Of a stretch of DNA of 64,000 nucleotides, positions 46,017 to 53,456 are shown one piece after another. Each line of letters opens with the position of its first letter. The first letter of the stretch is position 1. The notes below the pieces were generated by a model. That model did not search any database and had not been told where the DNA came from. It saw nothing but the letters and a program-made list of their open reading frames with translations. The stretch is from Chitinophagaceae bacterium (GTDB lineage: Bacteria > Bacteroidota > Bacteroidia > Chitinophagales > Chitinophagaceae). A program made the translations under genes and the position numbers. Location of the stretch: positions 19,695-83,694 of the forward strand of contig JAIXOJ010000144.1 in NCBI GenBank assembly GCA_027486835.1, in the 5' to 3' direction.

Positions 46017-47447
46017 CTATATTAAATTTAAATTCCAATAATAATTTTCAAGAATTAAACCAACAATTTGAATTAGAATAAAACCGATATTTCCAAAAAA
46101 AAATGTTCTCACAGGGGATATTTTCATAATAGTTGGAAGAACAACCAGTAGCCAAACTTGGGTATATAAAACACTTAGAAGAAAAGAAAACACAACAGCG
46201 ATAAACAGGTATGTTACTTTACCCAAAACAGCAAACACAATAGTGTAAAATAAGTAAACTGCTGCAAACATATATGCACAAGCAGCAATGCTCTTTTTTA
46301 TATCTCGCTTTCTTTTTGACTTTACTAACCCAAAATAAAAACCAATTGCCACTATTACGGTTACGGTTATTAAGTTCTCAAGTAAGAACAATGTCAAACT
46401 AAATTCTTCTTTTTTTGTGGCTTTTTCAAATGCGTCTTTAATTGGTTGCGGAGCATTACCTAATAATTTCCTTATATCATCTGAAGTTTTGATTTTAAAA
46501 TCATGTTCTAAAATTAGCTGTAGTATAGATAGTCCTGTGCAATATCTTTCGGATAGATATTCATATTGTGGTTTCTCAGCAAACCTTTCATAAAATACTT
46601 CCCTCAACACTTTTGAATTTGTTTTATTTAAATAAAGGTCGAAATAATTCGGCTTGTAAATTCTTAATGTGTCAATTATATATTCAACTAATGATAGATT
46701 TCGAATTGATGCAACAGTATCTGTTGATGTTAATGGCAACATCATTTCGCTCATATAAATTGAAGCAGCTGCAGTTTCTTTTTCAGGGGGTAATTTTAAT
46801 TTTGATAGTATCGGCTTATCCATATTCATTAAAAAAACAGAAAAAATAATTGCTCCAAACCATTTTAGATTCTTCTTAAGATGATCTTTGTAAACTTTAA
46901 ATGGGTCTACTATAACTGTTGCTGCTTTAAATAATTCTTTTACGATTGGAGTGGAATTACAAAATATAAGAAGTGACGATTTCCAACCTTTATATTTTTT
47001 AGAATTATTTTGAATACTGCTAAGAAGAAAAAGAAATATTATAATTGGTATTACAGAAATAATCACAAAATAAACTTGCTTATAAATGCTCACTAACAGT
47101 CTAGCTAAACCATAATGTCCAAAAAATACCAATAAAACAGGAAACCATAATAATAGAAAAATAAAAGCCTTAGCTATAGATGATAAACTGATATTTTCAG
47201 AAGAAACATAAGAGTTTTTAGTTTTTTCTTGTTTATTGCTTAATTCATTAACGTTTGTTTTTGCATTTTGGTCATCTGTATTTACAACGTTTTCGGTATT
47301 ATTAGCTTCACGTTCGGGTGTAAATTCTATTACGTTCTCTATAATCTCGTCATTCGTATTAGTAAGTGCTTTTTCACTTTCATGATTTTCAGGTAAATCA
47401 TTTTGTTTATGCTCTTCAAATTTACTATTGTTGTTTTCTTCAGGCAT
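46017..47447 (-). CDS. Hypothetical multi-pass membrane protein
   Basis: The 476-residue protein starts with about 90 acidic, Asn-rich residues, then has several transmembrane helices. The likely ones are about 92-108 (FIFLLLWFPVLLVFFG), 121-142, 195-206, 350-367 (LENLITVTVIVAIGFYFG) and three more toward the end. The middle part (about 210-340) is soluble with helices. No family is recognised. A 13-bp direct repeat GCACAACGAAAAA occurs at 45979-45991, just past its stop, and at 47516-47528, 69 bases before its start. The homologous 5' spacer (47529-47645) follows, so the gene looks like a discrete inserted unit of about 1.54 kb. Confidence 0.65.
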   Translation of the reverse strand: MPEENNNSKFEEHKQNDLPENHESEKALTNTNDEIIENVIEFTPEREANNTENVVNTDDQNAKTNVNELSNKQEKTKNSYVSSENISLSSIAKAFIFLLLWFPVLLVFFGHYGLARLLVSIYKQVYFVIISVIPIIIFLFLLSSIQNNSKKYKGWKSSLLIFCNSTPIVKELFKAATVIVDPFKVYKDHLKKNLKWFGAIIFSVFLMNMDKPILSKLKLPPEKETAAASIYMSEMMLPLTSTDTVASIRNLSLVEYIIDTLRIYKPNYFDLYLNKTNSKVLREVFYERFAEKPQYEYLSERYCTGLSILQLILEHDFKIKTSDDIRKLLGNAPQPIKDAFEKATKKEEFSLTLFLLENLITVTVIVAIGFYFGLVKSKRKRDIKKSIAACAYMFAAVYLFYTIVFAVLGKVTYLFIAVVFSFLLSVLYTQVWLLVVLPTIMKISPVRTFFFGNIGFILIQIVGLILENYYWNLNLI

Positions 47448-47515
47448 ATTGGTAGATTAATGTAAATAAGTCTTGGAAGTACTTCCGATTAGGTTAAAAC
47501 GATGTCTGAAATTAC

Positions 47516-47645
47516 GCACAACGAAAAAGGGCTTGGCTTTAGTTGGGGAATTAGCATTCCGTCTGCCCATATCTGAAGCCCAATAATTGCAAAATTGCTG
47601 ATGTTTTATTCATAAGTCAAATTTATAACTTCCAGCCCGAATTGA
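47516..47645. repeat. 5' spacer repeat, second copy, with 13-bp direct repeat
   Basis: Begins with GCACAACGAAAAA (47516-47528), also found at 45979-45991. The rest (47529-47645) matches 43183-43290: TTGGGGAATTAGCATTCCGT, GAAGCCCAATAATTGC and AAGTCAAATTTATAAC. It lies at the 5' side of one minus-strand gene and the 3' side of the next. Confidence 0.85.
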
Positions 47646-47729
47646 AGTACAATAAAGAACAAATAATGAGGCAATATTCTTCAAGCTCCAATAATGCCAA
47701 CCCTAATGTTGAGCTTTCGTTTATCTCTT

Positions 47730-48668
47730 TTAAAATTCAAAATCTTCATCTTTTGAGCAATATTCAATATCTGTGTCACTTCCTAATATTTCTAAATAAT
47801 CAACTCTTTTATAATTTGGTTTGTCTTCTTCATATAAGTATTCAATTTCATTTATTATTTGTCTATCAATGTTGAAATTAAAAATACTTTCAATGTATTT
47901 GTTTGTATGATTTTGTTCAAAGTTCAGGTGTTCTACACCTTCCAAATAGTTTTGAAACTCTTTGCTATGGCTAGCTTTTAGCAGATAAATCATAACTTCC
48001 CTTTGTGCTAATTTTTCTTTATCAAAATCAAATTCTTCTGCTAAATATATTTTAAACGCCTTTGAGTTATATGTTACTTCGTATGTAAATGTTCCTAATC
48101 TAAAAGCTTCTTCACGAACAATCTCATATAACTGTTTTGTAAAGTGCCCAACAACTTTTCCTATAAATTTTCTAATTTGTTTAGTAATATAGTCTGCTTT
48201 TCCAAAGTCAGCACAAATTTCAATATTAAGTTCTTCATTAACAAAATTAACTAATTGAGTTTTATCTTGTGGAGCTTTATAAACTGACTGAATATTAAAT
48301 CTTTCATATCTAGCAGACTTGTAGAATCTGTCTAGAATAGTTAAGAATTTGTTGTGTGTCTTGCCCATAACAAATTCTTTTTTCTTTTTAATTCTATTTA
48401 AAAGGTCAAAGTGATTATGAGTAATTAGAGTTTTTTCAAATTCTTCTTGTGAATTAATTGTGTCGTGTTCTAATAATACAACAGCAATTTTCATTAGTCT
48501 TTCAAGTCCAACAGATAAATTATAAAGTAACTCAAAGCATTCTTCTGGATAATAGAAACTTTCCATTTTGTCAAGAGTTAGCAAACCGTTATAAATAAAA
48601 GAGCCTGAAACTTGCAATTCTGTCCCTAATCGCCAATTTTTCCAAAAGAAATTTTTCTCGTCTAACAT
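47730..48668 (-). CDS. HEPN-like hypothetical protein
   Basis: This 312-residue protein has no signal peptide or membrane segment. The first 110 residues resemble HEPN-type four-helix proteins: FELLYNLSVGLERLMKIAVV, then LITHNHFDLLNRIKKKK, then FLTILDRFYKSARYERFN, with the Arg-rich final helix typical of the group. HEPN proteins are often RNases or nucleotide-binding partners in toxin and defence systems, but the canonical R-x4-6-H active site is not clearly present. The rest (about 120-312) is mixed alpha/beta with an acidic tail (SDTDIEYCSKDEDFEF). The cassette-like neighbours and repeats suit an accessory or defence role, which is inferred only. Confidence 0.5.
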   Translation of the reverse strand: MLDEKNFFWKNWRLGTELQVSGSFIYNGLLTLDKMESFYYPEECFELLYNLSVGLERLMKIAVVLLEHDTINSQEEFEKTLITHNHFDLLNRIKKKKEFVMGKTHNKFLTILDRFYKSARYERFNIQSVYKAPQDKTQLVNFVNEELNIEICADFGKADYITKQIRKFIGKVVGHFTKQLYEIVREEAFRLGTFTYEVTYNSKAFKIYLAEEFDFDKEKLAQREVMIYLLKASHSKEFQNYLEGVEHLNFEQNHTNKYIESIFNFNIDRQIINEIEYLYEEDKPNYKRVDYLEILGSDTDIEYCSKDEDFEF

Positions 48669-48839
48669 TTTACTTTATTGTGGTTACTCAAAATGACGCC
48701 CAACAAGGCAAATATTTATGCTAAAAACTGATAACTTAAAATTTTTTTTAATGTACAATCTATCTATTTCCGTTATAAATTTTCAATAGTTGTCTTTAGT
48801 ACAAAACGCTTTTATAGGGTAGTTATACATTGTAAATAT

Positions 48840-48906
48840 CTTATCCTGCTGGGCGAGATATTAGCGTAGCGCATCTTGCCTGATCAGATAAATAGGATTT
48901 TTAAAT
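48840..48906. repeat. Inverted copy of the 40.4-kb spacer repeat
   Basis: The complement reads GATTTAAAAATCCTATTTATC, shortened here to the pattern GATTT-AAATC-ATTTATC, and then GATGCGCTACGCTAATATCT and CGCCCAGCAGG. This matches the GATTTGGAAATC and GATGCGCTTCGCTAACATCT parts near 40166 and 40403, in the opposite orientation. It lies in the 48669-49035 gap, which has nothing else. Confidence 0.7.
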
Positions 48907-49035
48907 CCCGTTTGTAAAAACTATAATGAATAAAATATTATCATCACGTTTCAGTAATACATTTTAAGCAAGGCAAAAATGTCTGTACTAACATGCTCCT
49001 TCTTTGTAAAATAGGTAGTACCCCAGAAAATAAAA

Positions 49036-49944
49036 CTATTTAATAGTCACCGTAACCTCCACCGTCTCCCCTTTCTTAAACTCAATAGTAATAATCACAT
49101 CCGCCTTACCCTTGATAACTAGTTTAAACGGAAATTTACCAACTTTATGCCCATTAATGAGTATTACACCATTTGAATTGGCCTTGAAAGAAGGTGTTTT
49201 TTTGGCTTTTGATTTTATATCATAAGCCCTCACATTTTCAGCAAATGGATTACCGTTTTCATCTAATAAACTGATTTTTGCAACATTGCTCTTTTTGGCC
49301 GCTTTAGGTGCAGTAGCCGCAGCCAAAAAACTATCCCTTAAAAGAGTATTCTCTGCTAGATAACCCCTTACACTAATTTTTAAATCCTTGATTATTTCCC
49401 TGGCTTTTTTGTTTAAAGCAGCTAATACATTCGTTCCCTTTACTTTCTTTTTGTCCCTAGCTTGTAGGGGCAAATCTTTGAGATTGTCATAGGTGGTTAA
49501 CAAAGCCCTCAAATCATCAATATCCTCCTTCTTCAACTTATTTTTTAGCAACACACCCAAATTGCTCTCCAGCGCATCAAGAATTAAGGAGGCTTTAATG
49601 GAAGCTTCGCCTTTGGTAGCACTTAATATATAAGAGGTGGGAGTTTCAACCAATGTTAATAACTTGTCATCGCCCGATTTTTTTACGGTTGCATGTACAA
49701 TGTCTAGTTTAATCTGCAATTTATCTGCAAAAGCCTTTTTTGCTTTATCCACTGCTTTCCTTGTGGTGTGAGGAGCCAATTGAATTTTTGCAGCAGCAGT
49801 GTAATCTTGCTTTAATGCCTTTAATTCAACTACAGGATTCTTGATATCATCAATCGCAGAAAGTGGGCCATTGTTAGCGGGATCATCAAAAAAATCGATG
49901 ATTTTATCAACTAATGTTTCCGTTTTTTGAACTATTTTGTCCAT
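49036..49944 (-). CDS. Lysine-rich helical protein with C-terminal beta domain, near a 21-bp array
   Basis: This 302-residue protein has no signal peptide. Residues 1-215 are mainly alpha-helical and very rich in Lys and Ala (TTRKAVDKAKKAFADKLQIK, LKNKLKKEDIDDLRALL). The C-terminal 80 residues form beta strands (NVAKISLLDENGNPFAENV, FKLVIKGKADVIITIEF) like a carboxypeptidase-regulatory or PEGA-type Ig-like domain. No known function. Its start codon lies about 205 bases from a 21-bp tandem repeat array upstream. The protein at 62790-63560 shares the non-exported, Lys-rich helical character and also borders such an array, so a DNA- or RNA-linked role is possible but unproven. Confidence 0.6.
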   Translation of the reverse strand: MDKIVQKTETLVDKIIDFFDDPANNGPLSAIDDIKNPVVELKALKQDYTAAAKIQLAPHTTRKAVDKAKKAFADKLQIKLDIVHATVKKSGDDKLLTLVETPTSYILSATKGEASIKASLILDALESNLGVLLKNKLKKEDIDDLRALLTTYDNLKDLPLQARDKKKVKGTNVLAALNKKAREIIKDLKISVRGYLAENTLLRDSFLAAATAPKAAKKSNVAKISLLDENGNPFAENVRAYDIKSKAKKTPSFKANSNGVILINGHKVGKFPFKLVIKGKADVIITIEFKKGETVEVTVTIK

Positions 49945-50148
49945 GCGTAATCTCTTTACCGGTTATGTTTACATATTCATAGTGCGAATGTAGTAGAATT
50001 GATGATACCAACAACTTTTTTCTGAGTTTTTTCGGTGAAATGGGAAAAATATTTCAAAAATCCTTGAAAACATGTGTTTTTGGTGTAAAAAATGGCTTTT
50101 TGATCTTATCGAAACCTGTAGAGATGTAGAATTTGCTTCGCCGTAAGC

Positions 50149-50340
50149 TCCGATGTTCTTAAAGTAGGTCACGATGATTTTAAAGTACGTAACGATGATC
50201 TTAAAGTGCGAAACGTTGATCTTAAAGTGCGAATCGATGATCTTAAAGTGCGAATCGATGATCTTAAAGTGCGAATCGATGGTCTTAAAGTGCGAATCGA
50301 TGGAATTAAAGTGCGAAACGATGATCTTAAAGTAAGCTAC
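50149..50340. repeat. 21-bp tandem array, about nine units
   Basis: The string TTAAAGT recurs at 50159, 50180, 50201, 50222, 50243, 50264, 50285, 50306 and 50327, exactly 21 bp apart, with GCGAATCGATG or GCGAAACGATG between. Central units are identical; the outer ones drift. Two frames on the plus strand and one on the minus strand are free of stops but lack a convincing start. The array lies in the divergent gap 49945-50632, closer to the minus-strand gene's start. Confidence 0.95.
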
Positions 50341-50514
50341 AAAGATTTGCTCCCATCCCCATCATAAAAATCAAAGAAATCAAAAAAATCACAGTTCAGA
50401 TAACCTCCCATTAAAAGCTGCAATTCAAGCACAGATTTGGAAGAATTGTTTAGTAGCTATTACGCGGAGAGGAAACGATGGTCAGCCTTGTAGTACCCAC
50501 AGATTAGAATGATT

Positions 50515-50563
50515 TTCCCCACAAATAACAGGGAAAGCACCTGATTGTGGGGACAATTTCCCC
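50515..50563 (+). promoter_or_regulatory. Two mutually exclusive hairpins upstream of the ureohydrolase-like gene
   Basis: CCCCACAA (50517-50524) pairs with TTGTGGGG (50545-50552), or GGGGA (50549-50553) pairs with TCCCC (50559-50563). The two structures share bases and cannot form together. They lie about 70 bases before the ATG at 50633. This could be a leader switch or chance. Confidence 0.35.
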
Positions 50564-50632
50564 GAAAAAACAAAAATCAGTAAAGCGGTTATTGATTTCC
50601 TTTACTTTTATTTTCTAAACCTCTTTTTGGAA

Positions 50633-51691
50633 ATGCAACACTTAACAATTTATTCGAAACAAGATGTGCTTCAGCACACCAAAACCCGCCGCTTTGAAAC
50701 CAAATTGGGCGAATGTGTGCAGGTGATTAAAAATCCTGCTGATCTGGACGATTCTTTGCAACAAACCTCGGCGCGTTATGTGGTGGTGGGTGTGGCTGAA
50801 TCGATTGGTGTAAGGGCTAATCTGGGCGTGGGTGGTGCAGAAACTTTGTGGCAACATTTTTTAAGTTCTTTGCTAAACTTTCAGAGTAACGATTTTTTAG
50901 AAGGTGGGGAAATATTGGTGCTTGGTCATTTTGATTTTTCTGATGTTGCTGACCTAATTGAAAATTCTGCCCAATCCTTAGACGAAAAAACGGATGCCTA
51001 TCGCCACGCGGTGAATTTGGTGGATGATGAGGTGGAACAACTGGTACAAATCATTACCCAAAATAAAAAACTTCCTATTATTATTGGTGGTGGACAAAAC
51101 AATGCTTATGCCTGTATAAAAGGAGCGGCCAAGGGTTGGTTTAAAAATGGTGCTATTCCTTTTGCACAAATCAATGCCATCAATTTAGATGCTTATGCCG
51201 ATTATCGTCCATTGGAAGGCAGGCACAATGGCAATGCGTTCCGATATGCAGAGGAGGATGGCTATTTGGAAAAATATTGTGTAATTGGCCTTCATGAAAA
51301 CCAGATTCAACAAAACGTGTGGATGGACATTGTGAACAATCCGTTTGTGGATTGCATCACGTTTGAAGATATTTTTCTTCATGAGAAAAGGACTTTTGAA
51401 GAAGCCATTAGCCATGCCACCGACTTTACTATCGATACCCTTTGTGGCATTGAGTTGGATTTATGCGCGGTGGAAGGTGCACTTACTTGCAATGGCTCTG
51501 CCTCTGGTGTTTCGGTAAATCAAGCACGTCAATACATTAATCTCACAGCCTTGGATAGTCAACCTGCTTATTTACACATTTCCGAAGGTGCCGTTCAGAC
51601 CAATGATGGACGGGTAGCCACTACTACTGGGCAATTGGTGGCGTATTTAGCAACCGATTTTGTAAAAGCAGTACAGCAGGGATATCATTGA
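50633..51691 (+). CDS. Arginase/formimidoylglutamase-fold protein with degenerate metal site
   Basis: The start at ATG 50633 (MQHLTIYSKQ) is preferred over the TTG two codons before. The 352-residue protein follows the ureohydrolase fold closely, including IIIGGG, LDAYAD, EGRHNGNAF and the C-terminal LHISEGAV region. In active members the metal ligands are GGGH, DxHxD and SxDxD. Here they read GGGQ (Gln155), DAYAD (Asp186, Tyr188, Asp190) and GIELD (Glu274, Asp276). Both His ligands are replaced. The protein is therefore probably not a normal Mn-dependent hydrolase; a regulatory or altered-metal role is possible. Bacteroidota have active formimidoylglutamases (HutG-like) with similar surrounding sequence. 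No hut genes are adjacent. Confidence 0.8.
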   Translation: MQHLTIYSKQDVLQHTKTRRFETKLGECVQVIKNPADLDDSLQQTSARYVVVGVAESIGVRANLGVGGAETLWQHFLSSLLNFQSNDFLEGGEILVLGHFDFSDVADLIENSAQSLDEKTDAYRHAVNLVDDEVEQLVQIITQNKKLPIIIGGGQNNAYACIKGAAKGWFKNGAIPFAQINAINLDAYADYRPLEGRHNGNAFRYAEEDGYLEKYCVIGLHENQIQQNVWMDIVNNPFVDCITFEDIFLHEKRTFEEAISHATDFTIDTLCGIELDLCAVEGALTCNGSASGVSVNQARQYINLTALDSQPAYLHISEGAVQTNDGRVATTTGQLVAYLATDFVKAVQQGYH

Positions 51692-51729
51692 AATAGGAAC
51701 TAAATATTTCAGTTCTCCCTGGGGTAATT

Positions 51730-51814
51730 GCCTCGAATGCACGAATCGCGACTAAATGCTTTCCCAATTCAACCAATTGAGATAGTGGTCGCATCTGCTC
51801 CAATGGCACGAATC
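51730..51814. repeat. Third copy of the 17.9-kb dispersed element
   Basis: The copy opens GCCTCGAATGCACGAATCGC and includes GACTAAATGCTTT, CAACCAATTGA and TAGTGGTCGCATCTG. Its spacing and palindromic ends match the two copies at 17881-18040. It lies 38 bases beyond the ureohydrolase-like gene's stop. Confidence 0.75.
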
Positions 51815-51979
51815 GTTGAATATTCAGAAATATTTTTAGGATTCTGGGCTATTTGAAAAAGCGACTACTTGTAATCATTAATTGAACCTTTAGTGCCTAT
51901 TAATGATAGTTAGGACGGTGTAGCAAGTCAATAATATTTCTTACAAAATAAAAAATACAATCGTATTACCTAGCAGTTA

Positions 51980-52012
51980 AACCTCCCGAAAGTTTGAAAC
52001 TTTCGGGAGGTT
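51980..52012. terminator. Perfect 33-bp palindrome, terminator-like or REP-like
   Basis: AACCTCCCGAAAGTTT is followed by G and AAACTTTCGGGAGGTT, making a 16-bp stem with a one-base centre (so a small loop in practice). There is no U-run on either strand. A bidirectional block or a repetitive palindromic element is plausible. The rest of 51692-52231 is AT-rich and without a gene. Confidence 0.6.
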
Positions 52013-52231
52013 GATGCAAAATGCCTCAAGAATTGGCCAATAATGGTGGTTGATATATCATCCTTTATTGGCTTTTTTATTAGCACATTACGGTGCTATT
52101 GCCATTGTTTACAATTAGTTCATTAAACCATTAAAACCGTAATTAATTAAGCATACCTAATCACTAACAACTTGCTAAAATCCACCACCCTTCTACCCTA
52201 CTTAACAACGAATGGCTAATTTGCGCAACTT

Positions 52232-53134
52232 ATGAACCCTAGCTGGAAATTCGTTTCATTACTATTCTTCACATGGCTTTTGGCTAATCCGATTTTTGCC
52301 CAGGATAATGTACTCACAGGTTTGTGGTACAGTAGCGGTACGGTAAATTCTGAGGGCACTACCAATAACTACATGGGAGAACTGAACCTTAAACAAAGCG
52401 GCAAACAGGTAAAAGGCACTTTCGATTACTATTTTAGGGATAGCTTGTTTACCATGGAAGTGGAAGGGAATTTTGACCATGATACCCGTTATCTGGTCTT
52501 GAAGCCATTCCCAATTATGTTGCATAGTTCTTATAGTACTAAGATTGGGGTAGAATGCTCGATGCGTGGGGAGTTTATCGTTCGCTTTTCTAGGTTGGGT
52601 ATGTATATGGGCGGGAAGTTTGTAGCAGATGAAAAATACCGATACACCTGCCCAGACATTTCCTTTGATTTCTCTAAATCAACCGACAATGTGAGCATTT
52701 TTGCAGAAGCCAAAAAAGCACAAGAAGCAGCTAAGGCCGATACCTTATTTAATGACGAAACTTCTCAATACACCGTTAAAGCATTTGTAAACAGACCAAA
52801 AGATTACTTCAAAGAGATTTGGGTGCAATCCAGAGAAATTACCTTGGAAATTGTGGATAATGGTGCTATAGATTACGATTCGGTGAGTTTATTCGTGAAC
52901 AATAAAATAGTGGTGAAGAAAACAATGCTTTCCCGTTTGCCCATAAAACTTGTTTTGCAATTAAACGATAGCCTTCCTTTTAACGAAGTGAGCATGTTTG
53001 CGAATAATGTAGGGTTGATTCCACCCAATACTGCCACACTTACTTTAACCGATGGTGATAACAAAACCGAACTGGAACTGAACAGTGATTTAAACAGAAC
53101 GGCTACGTTAAAATTGTACAGACGACGATTCTAA
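52232..53134 (+). CDS. Secreted hypothetical protein
   Basis: This 300-residue product has a clear signal peptide (VSLLFFTWLLANPIFAQ, cut near residue 23). The mature N-terminus (about 28-145) is beta-rich with LTGLWYSSG and GKQVKGTFDYYF, like lipocalin/avidin-type or beta-barrel folds seen in exported Bacteroidota proteins. The second half (about 175-300) has KEIWVQSREITLEIVDNG and DYDSVSLFVNNKIVV, an Ig-like or carboxypeptidase-regulatory-like pattern. No T9SS tail or lipobox was found. Function unknown. It lies upstream of the transglutaminase gene with a 322-bp gap, and no operon structure is evident. Confidence 0.65.
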   Translation: MNPSWKFVSLLFFTWLLANPIFAQDNVLTGLWYSSGTVNSEGTTNNYMGELNLKQSGKQVKGTFDYYFRDSLFTMEVEGNFDHDTRYLVLKPFPIMLHSSYSTKIGVECSMRGEFIVRFSRLGMYMGGKFVADEKYRYTCPDISFDFSKSTDNVSIFAEAKKAQEAAKADTLFNDETSQYTVKAFVNRPKDYFKEIWVQSREITLEIVDNGAIDYDSVSLFVNNKIVVKKTMLSRLPIKLVLQLNDSLPFNEVSMFANNVGLIPPNTATLTLTDGDNKTELELNSDLNRTATLKLYRRRF

Positions 53135-53456
53135 TTTTATGAATTAAACGTTGAAAAAAGATGTACCCGGAATAATTAGCTTTTAACCTGTTCTAGCGCA
53201 AAATGCATGTGGAATGTTGATTCAAGATATCACTGAATTTTGGGTATAAAGACACTTATTTGCGCAGCAATTGGAATTTAATTTAGCGCAATTATTTACT
53301 TTTTTTACCAATTATTTTAAACAGGAAGCGGCAAAATAAAAAATACAGCTATCCTTTTTTAAGACAAAGCATAGAACACCTATACCTAATTCTGCTATCT
53401 TCCGACAGTTTTATAATAAAAGAAACCACCGCTTATTAAATAAATTGAATTGAATT
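53135..53456. other. Intergenic stretch before the transglutaminase gene
   Basis: This 322-bp AT-rich stretch has no gene, terminator-quality hairpin or repeat seen. A TTTAGCGCAATTATTT patch near 53283 is the only mildly promoter-like sequence, and it is weak. Confidence 0.35.

Noticed and set aside
39058..49035. Integron attC sites and integrase
   Set aside because: No paired RYYYAAC and GTTRRRY boxes in attC order were seen, and no integrase gene lies in the window. The spacer repeats are therefore described only as cassette-like.
50149..50340. Coding repeat peptide (DLKVRID heptads)
   Set aside because: The frame has no ATG or upstream signal, stops soon after the array, and the other strand is equally open, so translation is not supported.
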